Positions 6,622 through 13,715 of a DNA stretch of 22,092 nucleotides are shown here, piece by piece (within the stretch, counting starts at the first letter, position 1; each line of letters opens with the position of its first letter). The position numbers and the translations under genes were made by a program. This DNA comes from an uncultured Ruminococcus sp. Its GTDB lineage: Bacteria; Bacillota; Clostridia; Oscillospirales; CAG-272. The notes under the pieces are model-generated. The model searched no databases. It had not been told where the DNA came from and saw only the letters and a list, made by a program, of their open reading frames with translations. The stretch covers positions 1-22,092 of the forward strand of contig CACZSP010000009.1 of the NCBI GenBank assembly GCA_902783905.1. The letters run 5' to 3'.

Positions 6622-7061
6622 TGTTAATGCCTAAGAGAGTCAAATTCCGTCGCGTACAGCGCGGAAGACTGAAGGGCAAAGCTTCGAGAGGCAACACGAT
6701 CACCTACGGTCAGTACGGTCTCGTAGCGCTCGAGCCCGCCTGGATAACCTCGGCTCAGATCGAGGCTGCCCGTATCGCCATGACGCGTTACATCAAGCGT
6801 GGCGGTAACGTATGGATCAAGATCTTTCCCGACAAGCCCATCACCGAGAAGCCTGCCGAGACCCGAATGGGCTCCGGTAAAGGCGCCGTCGAGTACTGGG
6901 TGGCGGTAGTCAAGCCCGGTCGCGTAATGTTCGAGATGGACGGCGTTTCGGAAGCCGACGCAAAGGAAGCTATGCGTCTCGCTTCTCACAAGCTCCCCAT
7001 CAAGTGCAAGTTCGTCGCCAAGGACAGCGCCGCCGAAGAAGGCGAGGAGGTCAGCGAATGA
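6621..7061 (+). CDS. rplP: 50S ribosomal protein L16
   Basis: L16 of 146 residues, at the A-site/central protuberance boundary and needed late in 50S assembly. MLMPKRVKFRRVQRGRLKG and the segment PAETRMGSGKGAVEYWVAVV (about 77-96) identify it. ATG 6621 is chosen over ATG 6627 because the family begins ML.PKRV and because it overlaps the rpsC stop. A short acidic C-terminus (EEGEEVSE) is a minor variation. The gene overlaps rpmC by four bases (ATGA). Confidence 0.98.
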   Translation: MLMPKRVKFRRVQRGRLKGKASRGNTITYGQYGLVALEPAWITSAQIEAARIAMTRYIKRGGNVWIKIFPDKPITEKPAETRMGSGKGAVEYWVAVVKPGRVMFEMDGVSEADAKEAMRLASHKLPIKCKFVAKDSAAEEGEEVSE

Positions 7062-7246
7062 AAATCAGTGAAGTCAGAGCAATGAGTTCCGAGCAGCTCG
7101 AGAAGAAGCTTGCCGAGCTCAAGGAAGAACTCTTCAACCTCCGGTTTCAGCTTGCCGTGAATCAGCTCGAAAACACCAACCGCATCAGCGAGGTCAGACA
7201 CGACATTGCCCGCGTCATGACCGTCATGAACGAGAAGAAGGCGTAA
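7058..7246 (+). CDS. rpmC: 50S ribosomal protein L29
   Basis: A 62-residue L29, a two-helix protein next to L23 at the tunnel exit. MKISEVRAMSSEQLEKKLAE, then ELFNLRFQLA and ENTNRISEVRHDIARV, match the family. ATG 7058 lies within the rplP stop (ATGA) and uses GGCGAGGAGG (7041-7050), 7 nt upstream. An upstream in-frame start at 7004 within rplP would not give the family's N-terminus. Confidence 0.97.
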   Translation: MKISEVRAMSSEQLEKKLAELKEELFNLRFQLAVNQLENTNRISEVRHDIARVMTVMNEKKA

Positions 7247-7258
7247 GGAGGCAGTATC

Positions 7259-7516
7259 ATGGAAGAAAGAAACCTCAGAAAAACAAGAGTCGGAATCGTT
7301 GTCAGCGATAAAATGGACAAGACCGTCACGGTCGCCGTCGAAGACAACGTCAAGCATCCGATCTACGGCAAAATCATCAAGAGGACCCTCAAGGTCCACG
7401 CCCACGACGAGAAGAACGAGTGCGGCGTCGGAGACAAGGTCGCCGTCATGGAGACGAGACCTCTCTCCAAGACCAAGAGATGGCGTGTCGTCGAGATCAT
7501 AGAAAAGGCGAAATGA
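7259..7516 (+). CDS. rpsQ: 30S ribosomal protein S17
   Basis: An 85-residue S17, an OB-fold primary binder of 16S rRNA. RKTRVGIVVSDKMDKTVTVAV (7-27) and RTLKVHAHDEKNECGVGD (about 42-59), followed by ETRPLSKTKRWRVVEI, are diagnostic. It starts 12 nt after rpmC with AAGGAGG at 7246-7252. Nothing unusual is seen. Confidence 0.98.
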   Translation: MEERNLRKTRVGIVVSDKMDKTVTVAVEDNVKHPIYGKIIKRTLKVHAHDEKNECGVGDKVAVMETRPLSKTKRWRVVEIIEKAK

Positions 7517-7536
7517 CCGGTACGGAGGAAAGGTAA

Positions 7537-7905
7537 ATGTTACAGCAGGAATCAAGGATGAAGGTCGCCGACAACACCGGCGCCAAGGAACTTCTTTGCA
7601 TCCGCGTCCTCGGAGGAACCGGCCGCAGATATGCGAATATCGGCGACGTAGTCGTCTGCTCGGTCAAGAAAGCGACCCCGGGCGGAATGGTCAAGAAGGG
7701 CGAGGTCGTCAAGGCCGTCGTCGTTCGCACCACCCACGGCGTCAAGAGACCGGACGGTTCGTACGTCAGATTCGACGAGAACGCAGCGGTCATCATCAAG
7801 GATGACCAGACTCCCCGCGGAACCCGTATCTTCGGGCCCGTGGCGAGAGAACTCCGCGAGAAGGATTATCTCAAGATACTCTCTCTCGCTCCCGAAGTAC
7901 TTTAA
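7537..7905 (+). CDS. rplN: 50S ribosomal protein L14
   Basis: A 122-residue L14, at the subunit interface and the docking site of the silencing factor RsfS. MLQQESRMKVADNTGAKELL and the C-terminal DDQTPRGTRIFGPVARELRE match the canonical protein at its usual length. GGAGG at 7525-7529 precedes the ATG. It opens the spc part of the operon without any break from the S10 part. Confidence 0.98.
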   Translation: MLQQESRMKVADNTGAKELLCIRVLGGTGRRYANIGDVVVCSVKKATPGGMVKKGEVVKAVVVRTTHGVKRPDGSYVRFDENAAVIIKDDQTPRGTRIFGPVARELREKDYLKILSLAPEVL

Positions 7906-7917
7906 GGAGAGAAAACG

Positions 7918-8247
7918 ATGAATATCAAAACAGGTGATACAGTCGTACTTCTGACCGGCAAGTACGAGGAAAAGAAAGACAAGAACGGCAAGCTCATCAC
8001 GCATAAGGTGATCGCCGCCTCCCCGAAGGAGGGCAAGGTCATCGTCGAGGGCGTGAACGTCGTTCACAAGCACGTAAAGCCCCGCAAGCAGGGCGATCAG
8101 GGCGGCATCATCGAGACCGAGGGCGCCGTCTACGCCTGCAAAGTCGCGCTTTACTGTGACAAGTGCGGAGCCGGACGCCGTGCCAAGACGATAGTCAAGG
8201 ACGGCAAAAAGGTTCGCGTCTGCTGCAAATGCGGCAAGGAATTCTGA
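7918..8247 (+). CDS. rplX: 50S ribosomal protein L24, zinc-ribbon form
   Basis: A 109-residue L24, one of the first proteins to bind 23S rRNA. The C-terminal half is typical: VIVEGVNVVHKHVKP, then a Cys-rich ribbon with C80-x2-C83 and C102-x2-C105, likely binding zinc. The N-terminal KOW turn is atypical. The usual GKDKGKxGKV is replaced by GKYEEKKDKNGKLITHKV, with extra charged residues and no matching glycines. Position between rplN and rplE and the overall match leave no doubt about identity. Confidence 0.96.
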   Translation: MNIKTGDTVVLLTGKYEEKKDKNGKLITHKVIAASPKEGKVIVEGVNVVHKHVKPRKQGDQGGIIETEGAVYACKVALYCDKCGAGRRAKTIVKDGKKVRVCCKCGKEF

Positions 8248-8266
8248 TTGAGGAGGGAAGATTGAA

Positions 8267-8809
8267 ATGTCAAGACTGAGAGAACAGTATATGAACGAGA
8301 TCGCGCCCGCTCTCATGAAGAAATTCGGCTACAAGAGCCCGATGCAGATTCCGAAGCTCGACAAGGTCGTCATCAACGTCGGTTCGAGCGAAGCCCGCGA
8401 CAACGCAAAGGTCATCGACAACATCATCGGCGACCTCACTCTCATCACCGGACAGAAGGCCGTTCCGACCTACGCACGCAAGTCGGTCGCAAACTTCAAG
8501 GTCCGCGAGGGAATGAAGATCGGCGCGAAGGTCACCCTCCGCGGCGAGAGAATGTACGAATTCGTAGACAAGCTGTTCAGCTTCGGACTCCCCAGAGTCC
8601 GCGACTTCAAGGGCATCAATCCCAACGCCTTCGACGGCAGAGGAAACTACGCTCTCGGACTCAAGGAACAGCTGATATTCCCCGAGATCGAGTACGACAA
8701 GGTCGACAAGATCCGCGGAATGGACATCTGCTTCGTGACCACGGCGAAGACAGACGAAGAGGCGCGCGAGCTTCTCAAGGCCCTCGGCGCTCCCTTCGCC
8801 CAGAACTGA
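8267..8809 (+). CDS. rplE: 50S ribosomal protein L5
   Basis: A 180-residue L5, which carries 5S rRNA and contacts tRNA in the P site. MSRLREQYMNEIAPALMKKF, the segment KAVPTYARKSVANFKVREGM and LFSFGLPRVRDFKG are diagnostic. The C-terminal EEARELLKALGAPF is standard. GAGGAGGGAAG before the ATG is a good ribosome binding site. In E. coli S8 represses the spc operon through a site at the start of this gene; the sequence here shows no obvious counterpart. Confidence 0.98.
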   Translation: MSRLREQYMNEIAPALMKKFGYKSPMQIPKLDKVVINVGSSEARDNAKVIDNIIGDLTLITGQKAVPTYARKSVANFKVREGMKIGAKVTLRGERMYEFVDKLFSFGLPRVRDFKGINPNAFDGRGNYALGLKEQLIFPEIEYDKVDKIRGMDICFVTTAKTDEEARELLKALGAPFAQN

Positions 8810-8824
8810 AGGAGGTAAGGTAAA

Positions 8825-9010
8825 ATGGCAAAGAAATCAATGATCGTCAGCCAGCAGCGCACGCCGAAATTCTCGACGAGAGCTTACAACCGCTGCAAGA
8901 TCTGCGGCCGTCCGCACGCTTATCTCCGCAAATACGGAATCTGCCGTATCTGCTTCCGCAATCTTGCCTACAAGGGCGAGATCCCGGGCGTCAGAAAGGC
9001 ATCCTGGTAA
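8825..9010 (+). CDS. rpsZ: 30S ribosomal protein S14, zinc-binding type Z
   Basis: The short (61-residue) C+ form of S14, with a zinc site formed by C24-x2-C27 and C40-x2-C43. The ending CRICFRNLAYKGEIPGVRKASW is typical of type Z in Firmicutes. It sits in the 30S head near S3 and S10. AAGGAGG at 8808-8814 is shared with the end of rplE. A 121-nt structured gap follows, an unusual break in the spc operon. Confidence 0.98.
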   Translation: MAKKSMIVSQQRTPKFSTRAYNRCKICGRPHAYLRKYGICRICFRNLAYKGEIPGVRKASW

Positions 9011-9030
9011 TCAGATCAACCAACCCCACA

Positions 9031-9098
9031 ATACCGGAAGGAAACTAAGCTGCGGCCGGGTTTAACCGCCGGTATGCCGCCGTCCGCGAACGGCAGCA
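9031..9098 (+). promoter_or_regulatory. Structured leader in the rpsZ-rpsH gap
   Basis: ATACCGG (9031-9037) pairs perfectly with CCGGTAT (9069-9075). A short inner stem CGG/CCG (9057-9059/9066-9068) leaves a large purine-rich internal loop. A second hairpin pairs GCCGT (9079-9083) with ACGGC (9090-9094). GCGGC (9052-9056) can instead pair with GCCGC (9076-9080), which would break both. The rpsH ribosome binding site GGAGG follows at 9119-9123. No U-run is present, so any control would be on translation or RNA stability. S8 is a known autoregulator in E. coli, which makes a site just before rpsH plausible but unproven. Confidence 0.5.
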
Positions 9099-9131
9099 AG
9101 ATTATTAAACTTGCATATGGAGGAAAACAAA

Positions 9132-9536
9132 ATGCAAATGTCAGACGTTATTGCCGACATGCTCACGAGAATCAGAAACGCCAGCAACGCGCGTCATGAG
9201 ACCGTTGATATTCCGGCATCGAACATGAAGAAGGCCATCGCCGAGATACTCGCCGCCGAAGGATACATCCGCGGCTTCGAGATCATCCCGGACGAAGTCA
9301 GAAAACAGGGCACCATCCGTGTAACCCTCAAATACTCCGGAAAGAAGCAGCAGGTCATCCGCGGCATTCGCAGAGTTTCGAAGCCCGGTCTGCGCATCTA
9401 CGCCGGATGCGACGACATGCCCCGCGTTATGAACGGACTCGGCATCGCCATCGTTTCCACTTCCAAAGGCATCATGACCGACAAGCAGGCCCGCAGAGAA
9501 AAGGTCGGCGGCGAAGTCATCGCCTTCGTATGGTAA
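9132..9536 (+). CDS. rpsH: 30S ribosomal protein S8
   Basis: A 134-residue S8, a primary 16S rRNA binder in the platform and a translational repressor in E. coli. DVIADMLTRIRNASNARH near the start and the C-terminal STSKGIMTDKQARREKVGGE, then VIAFVW, are diagnostic. ATG 9132 is chosen because GGAGG (9119-9123) lies 8 nt upstream and the protein then begins close to the family's MSD.IADMLTRIRN. An upstream TTG at 9111 would add seven residues and has no ribosome binding site; ATG 9138 is a possible alternative. Confidence 0.97.
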   Translation: MQMSDVIADMLTRIRNASNARHETVDIPASNMKKAIAEILAAEGYIRGFEIIPDEVRKQGTIRVTLKYSGKKQQVIRGIRRVSKPGLRIYAGCDDMPRVMNGLGIAIVSTSKGIMTDKQARREKVGGEVIAFVW

Positions 9537-9551
9537 GGGAGGGCGGAAGAA

Positions 9552-10127
9552 ATGTCAAGAATAGGCAGAATGCCCATCACCATCCCCGCCGGCGTTGAAG
9601 TAAAGGTCGACGAAGGAAACCTCGTCACCGTAAAGGGCAAGCTCGGAACTCTTCAGGAGCAGGTCAGCCCCAGAATGACGATCAAGATCGACGGGCCCGT
9701 CATCACGGTCGAAAGACCCACCGATGAAAAAGAAGACAGATCGCTTCACGGACTCACGAGAACACTCATCAACAATATGGTAGTCGGAGTTTCCGAAGGT
9801 TTCAAGAAGGTTCTTGAGATCTACGGAACCGGATACAGAGCAACGATGAAGGGCAAGGATCTCCTTCTCTTCCTCGGCCATTCGCTCGTCAACGGCGCTC
9901 CCCAGACTGCCCTGACGGTACCGCAGCCCGAAGGAATCACCTTCGAGGTCGCCGAGAAGGTCGTCCCGATCACCATCACGGTCAAGGGCGCCGACAAGCA
10001 GCAGGTCGGTCAGATCGCAGCGGTCATCCGCGGCAAGAGACCTCCCGAGCCCTATCACGGCAAGGGAATCCGCTACCAGGGTGAAAACGTCCGCCGCAAG
10101 GCCGGTAAGTCCGGTAAGAGCAAATAA
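9552..10127 (+). CDS. rplF: 50S ribosomal protein L6
   Basis: A 191-residue L6, a two-domain protein near the sarcin-ricin loop and the GTPase factor site. MSRIGRMPITIPAGVEV, then HGLTRTLINNMVVGVSEGF and the C-terminal IRGKRPPEPYHGKGIRYQGE are signatures. The C-terminal basic end is slightly long but within the family's range. It starts 15 nt after rpsH behind GGGAGGG. Confidence 0.98.
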   Translation: MSRIGRMPITIPAGVEVKVDEGNLVTVKGKLGTLQEQVSPRMTIKIDGPVITVERPTDEKEDRSLHGLTRTLINNMVVGVSEGFKKVLEIYGTGYRATMKGKDLLLFLGHSLVNGAPQTALTVPQPEGITFEVAEKVVPITITVKGADKQQVGQIAAVIRGKRPPEPYHGKGIRYQGENVRRKAGKSGKSK

Positions 10128-10140
10128 GGAGTGACAGGAA

Positions 10141-10497
10141 ATGGTATCAAAGAAGAATAAGAACGCTGCCCGTCTCAAGAGACATATCAGAGTCAGAGCA
10201 AAGATCTCGGGAACTGCCGAGCGTCCGCGCCTTGCCGTATATCGCTCCGAGAACAATATCAGCGCGCAGATCATCGACGATGTCAAGGGAATCACTCTCG
10301 TATCCGCTTCTTCCTACGAGAAGGAGTTCGAAACCGGCGGAAACAAGGAATCCGCAAGACGTGTCGGCAAACTCGTTGCCGAAAGAGCAGTCGAGAAGGG
10401 TATCACCGAAGTCGTATTCGACCGCGGCGGCTATCTTTATCACGGACGTGTATCGGAACTGGCTGAAGGTGCCCGCGAGGGCGGCCTGAAGTTCTGA
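10141..10497 (+). CDS. rplR: 50S ribosomal protein L18
   Basis: A 118-residue L18, a 5S rRNA-binding protein. RHIRVRAKISGTAERPRLAV (14-33) and the terminal FDRGGYLYHGRVSELAEGAR are diagnostic. It begins 13 nt after rplF with an AAGGAG site at 10125-10130. A 65-nt gap containing an inverted repeat separates it from rpsE. Confidence 0.98.
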   Translation: MVSKKNKNAARLKRHIRVRAKISGTAERPRLAVYRSENNISAQIIDDVKGITLVSASSYEKEFETGGNKESARRVGKLVAERAVEKGITEVVFDRGGYLYHGRVSELAEGAREGGLKF

Positions 10498-10526
10498 GCC
10501 TTTGGGCTGAATTCCGGTTTGTACAC

Positions 10527-10550
10527 TGTTCAACTATTTGAACAATTCAA
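10527..10550 (+). promoter_or_regulatory. Alternative hairpins just ahead of the rpsE ribosome binding site
   Basis: TGTTCAA (10527-10533) and TTGAACA (10538-10544) form a perfect seven-base-pair stem with a CTAT loop. The 3' strand can instead pair downstream, TTGAA (10538-10542) with TTCAA (10546-10550), across a CAA loop. The second fold would take up the first two A bases of the AAGGAG ribosome binding site (10549-10554). The arrangement looks like a small translational switch, but the stems are A/T-rich and weak. A DNA operator of the same symmetry cannot be excluded. Confidence 0.4.
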
Positions 10551-10562
10551 GGAGCATTAAAA

Positions 10563-11081
10563 ATGGCATTCAGAAACAATAATGTCGAGGAAAAGGAATT
10601 TACCGAAAACCTCGTCGCACTGAACCGTGTTTCCAAGACCGTTAAAGGTGGACGTGTTGCCCGCTTTGCCGCGCTTATGGTCGTCGGCGACGGACACGGC
10701 CGCGTCGGAGTAGGACTCGGAAAGGCAGCCGAAGTTCCCGAAGCAATCCGCAAGGGAATTGAGGACGCCAAAAAGAATATGGTCAGGATCTCGCTCAAGG
10801 GGACTACGATACCTCACGAGGTCATCGGAGTTTACGGAGCGGGCAAGGTCCTTCTCAAGCCCGCCGCTCCCGGTACCGGTATCATAGCCGGTCAGAAGGT
10901 CAGAGCGGTCATCGAGGCAGCCGGCATCAGCAACATCCGTGCGAAGTGCCTGCGCTCGAACAATCCCGTCAACGTGGTCAGAGCCACCATGCAGGGTCTG
11001 CGCGAGCTCCGCGGCGCCGAAGAGGTCGCCAAGGTCCGTGAGATCAGCGTCGACGACGTAAAGGGAGGAGTCCGGAAATGA
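10563..11081 (+). CDS. rpsE: 30S ribosomal protein S5
   Basis: A 172-residue S5, involved in decoding fidelity and mRNA entry. EKEFTENLVALNRVSKTVKG (10-29) and VGDGHGRVGVGLGKAAEVPE (about 41-60) form the double-stranded RNA-binding-like domain. GKVLLKPAAPGTGIIAG belongs to the C-terminal fold. AAGGAG is 8 nt before ATG. The stop overlaps the rpmD start as ATGA. Confidence 0.98.
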   Translation: MAFRNNNVEEKEFTENLVALNRVSKTVKGGRVARFAALMVVGDGHGRVGVGLGKAAEVPEAIRKGIEDAKKNMVRISLKGTTIPHEVIGVYGAGKVLLKPAAPGTGIIAGQKVRAVIEAAGISNIRAKCLRSNNPVNVVRATMQGLRELRGAEEVAKVREISVDDVKGGVRK

Positions 11082-11269
11082 AAAAGGTCACTCTCGTAAG
11101 ATCTCTCATAACCTGCAAGCCCAAACAGAAGGCGACCGCCGATTCTCTCGGCCTTCGCAAGATCGGCGACTTCGTGATTCACGAAGAGGGAAAGGTTCTC
11201 GACGGAAAAGTCAAAATCATCTCTCACCTCGTAAAGGTCGAGGATGTGGACGGAAAGGAGAACGCGTAA
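11078..11269 (+). CDS. rpmD: 50S ribosomal protein L30
   Basis: A 63-residue L30. VTLVRSLITCKPKQKATADS, then LGLRKIGDFVIHEE, matches the short bacterial form. The family is optional in bacteria, and its presence here between rpsE and rplO is standard for Clostridia and Bacilli. The start overlaps the rpsE stop (ATGA) and the stop overlaps the rplO start (TAATG). Confidence 0.97.
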   Translation: MKKVTLVRSLITCKPKQKATADSLGLRKIGDFVIHEEGKVLDGKVKIISHLVKVEDVDGKENA

Positions 11270-11712
11270 TGAAGCTTAACGAACTCAGACCGGCTCCCGG
11301 AGCGGTTACCGAAGGTTTCCGCAAGGGCAGAGGAATCGGTTCCGGAAACGGCAAGACCGCCGGCAAGGGACACAAGGGACAGAACGCCCGCTCCGGCGGA
11401 GGTGTCAGACCCGGCTTCGAAGGCGGCCAGTTCCCGATCTACAGACAGCTTCCCAAGAGAGGCTTCAACAACAAGAGATTCGCGACGGTTTACGCAAACG
11501 TGAACGTCGGTGCACTCAACTGCTTTGAGGACGGAGCCGTTGTCGATCTCGACGCGCTTATCGCGGCGCGCGTGATCCGCAGGGAACTTGACGGACTCAA
11601 GGTTCTGGGCGGTGGAGAACTCACCAAGAAGCTCACCGTCAGGGCGGCTAAATTCTCGGCCGCCGCCAAGGAAAAGATCGAAGCTGCAGGCGGCACCACC
11701 GAGGAGGTATAA
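11269..11712 (+). CDS. rplO: 50S ribosomal protein L15
   Basis: A 147-residue L15 with the glycine-rich extended N-terminus that threads into 23S rRNA: GRGIGSGNGKTAGKGHKGQN (residues 21-40), then SGGGVRPGFEGGQFPIYRQL. The C-terminal LTVRAAKFSAAAKEKIEAAG is the globular end. Its last codons carry GAGGAGG (11701-11707), the ribosome binding site for secY two bases downstream. Confidence 0.98.
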   Translation: MKLNELRPAPGAVTEGFRKGRGIGSGNGKTAGKGHKGQNARSGGGVRPGFEGGQFPIYRQLPKRGFNNKRFATVYANVNVGALNCFEDGAVVDLDALIAARVIRRELDGLKVLGGGELTKKLTVRAAKFSAAAKEKIEAAGGTTEEV

Positions 11713-11714
11713 GG

Positions 11715-13052
11715 ATGTTTGCGACCATAAAGAACGCCTGGAAGATCGCTGAACTGCGCTCGAAGATGCTCTTCACGCTGTTCATCATACTGATCTACCG
11801 ACTCGGCGCAAATCTTCCCGTTCCCTACGTCAGCAGCAACGCGATCGATTCCTTCAACACGGCGACGACCGGGTCGATATTCTCCTATCTGAACATCCTC
11901 TCCGGCGACGCCTTCGGAAAGGCGACCTTCTTCGCTCTTTCCGTTTCTCCCTACATCACAGCGTCCATAGTGATCCAGCTTCTCACCGTTGCCATCCCCG
12001 CTCTTCAGAGACTCTCCGAGGCGGGTGAGGAAGGAAAGAAGAAGATCACGTCGATCACCCGCTATACGACGGCGGCGCTTGCCCTGATCACCGCTTACGG
12101 TTACATGAAGATCATGGGCACCTACGGCATGCTCGTATCGGATATCAACTGGTTCGGAAAGCTCGTCCTCGTCGCCTGCTACTGCGCCGGCGCGGCGGTC
12201 ATCATGTGGCTTGCCGAAAAGATCAACGTTCACGGGATCGGAAACGGTATTTCCATCATCCTTTTCGCGAACATCATCTCCCGCGTTCCCGCCCTCATCG
12301 GTCAGGTATGGGGAATGATCTTCACCGGTTCGACAACCTTTGCCGGATTCGACGCATGGGGCATCCCCAAGGCGATCCTTTCGATAGCGATCACTCTCGG
12401 CGTGACTGTTCTCATCGTCTGGTTCACCGAATCCGAACGCAGGATTCCGATCCAGTACGCCAAGAGAGTCGTCGGAAGAAAGATGTACGGAGGCCAGAAC
12501 TCCAACCTTCCGCTCAAGCTGAATATGTCCGGCGTTATGCCGATCATTTTCGCGAGCTCGATCGTGTCGGTCCCGGCCACCATCGCCAGCTTCTTCCCCA
12601 ACAGCGGATTTGCCAACTGGGTGAATAAGATATTCAACTACAATACGTGGACGTATCTTATCATCTATCTCATCCTCATCGTTCTCTTCTCGTTCTTCTA
12701 CATTCTGATATCGTTCGACCCCGTCGAGGTCTCGAACAATATCCAGAAGAACGGCGGCTCGATTCCCGGTATCCGTTCGGGAAGACCTACCGTTCAGTAC
12801 ATCAAGAAGATTCTCAACAGAATAACGCTTCTGGGCGCCATCTTCCTCTGCTTCATCGCGGGATTCCCGATGCTCATCAACATCTTCAACAGTCTCATCA
12901 ATCCCGACAGCACCACCTTCGCCGGTATCGCTTTCGGAGGCAACTCGCTCCTCATAGTCGTGGGAGTCGCCATTGAGATAGTTCACGATATCGAAGCTCA
13001 GGTCGCGATGCGCAGCTACGGAAAAGCGGCGACTAAGGGTCTCTTCGGTTGA
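11715..13052 (+). CDS. secY: Preprotein translocase subunit SecY
   Basis: The 445-residue channel-forming subunit of the Sec translocon, with ten membrane helices. Visible signatures are the plug region SIFSYLNILSGDAF (54-67), ALSVSPYITASIVIQLL (74-90), GIGNGISIILFANI (174-187) and the cytoplasmic loop ERRIPIQYAKR (241-251) that meets SecA. KLNMSGVMPIIFA (268-280) and the C5 loop DPVEVSNNIQKNGGSIPGIR (335-354) complete the set. Its place after rplO is the conserved spc arrangement. SecE and SecG are not in this window. Confidence 0.98.
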   Translation: MFATIKNAWKIAELRSKMLFTLFIILIYRLGANLPVPYVSSNAIDSFNTATTGSIFSYLNILSGDAFGKATFFALSVSPYITASIVIQLLTVAIPALQRLSEAGEEGKKKITSITRYTTAALALITAYGYMKIMGTYGMLVSDINWFGKLVLVACYCAGAAVIMWLAEKINVHGIGNGISIILFANIISRVPALIGQVWGMIFTGSTTFAGFDAWGIPKAILSIAITLGVTVLIVWFTESERRIPIQYAKRVVGRKMYGGQNSNLPLKLNMSGVMPIIFASSIVSVPATIASFFPNSGFANWVNKIFNYNTWTYLIIYLILIVLFSFFYILISFDPVEVSNNIQKNGGSIPGIRSGRPTVQYIKKILNRITLLGAIFLCFIAGFPMLINIFNSLINPDSTTFAGIAFGGNSLLIVVGVAIEIVHDIEAQVAMRSYGKAATKGLFG

Positions 13053-13073
13053 TCCCGAAAAGGGTCTGAAGTA

Positions 13074-13715
13074 ATGAATCTGATAATAATGGGTGCTCCC
13101 GGAGCGGGCAAAGGAACTCAGGCCGAACTCATTTCGAAGCGCGAGAACATTCCCGCGATTTCGACCGGCCAGATACTCCGCGAAGCGATGCGCGAGGGAA
13201 CCGATCTCGGACGCATCGCCGCCCGCTACGTCGAAAGCGGGGCTCTTGTCCCGGACGATATCGTCATCGGTATCGTAAAGGATCATCTCACGTCCGACGC
13301 CTGCCGTGACGGTTTCATTCTCGACGGTTTTCCGCGCTCGGTCGCTCAGGCCGAGGCGCTGAAAAAGACCGGAGTCAGAATCGACGCCGTTCTCGTGATC
13401 GACGTTCCGGACGAGCGTATCATCAGACGTATGAGCGGAAGGCAGGTCTGCCGCTGCGGCGCCTCCTTCCACACCGAATATCTTCCTCCAAAGGTCGAGG
13501 ACGTCTGCGACAAGTGCGGCTCGAAGCTCTTCATAAGAGACGACGACAAGCCGGAGACGGTCGCGAACAGACTTAAGACCTACCACGAGTACACCGAACC
13601 GCTGATAGACTTTTACCGGCGCGAAGGACTGCTCGTAAAGGTCGAAGGCCAGGAAAAGGTGGAAGATACCACCGAGCTTGTCAGACAGGCTCTCTCGAAG
13701 GCGGGAGCCGAATGA
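13074..13715 (+). CDS. adk: Adenylate kinase with Cys-containing lid
   Basis: A 213-residue enzyme interconverting ATP + AMP and 2 ADP. The P-loop GAPGAGKGT is at 7-15, the AMP site around DGFPRS (84-89) and the lid at about 120-157. The lid carries four cysteines (126, 128, 145, 148) as in the zinc-binding Gram-positive type. The first pair is C-R-C rather than the C-x2-C that I expect, one residue shorter, while the spacing to the second pair is as expected (17). It starts 21 nt after secY and overlaps map as ATGA. Confidence 0.97.
   Translation: MNLIIMGAPGAGKGTQAELISKRENIPAISTGQILREAMREGTDLGRIAARYVESGALVPDDIVIGIVKDHLTSDACRDGFILDGFPRSVAQAEALKKTGVRIDAVLVIDVPDERIIRRMSGRQVCRCGASFHTEYLPPKVEDVCDKCGSKLFIRDDDKPETVANRLKTYHEYTEPLIDFYRREGLLVKVEGQEKVEDTTELVRQALSKAGAE

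Noticed and set aside
11490..13586. 698-codon open frame on the minus strand opposite rplO-secY-adk
   Set aside because: Antisense shadow of three essential genes, rich in Arg, Asp and Gly as expected from the reverse frame of such codons; no start signal.
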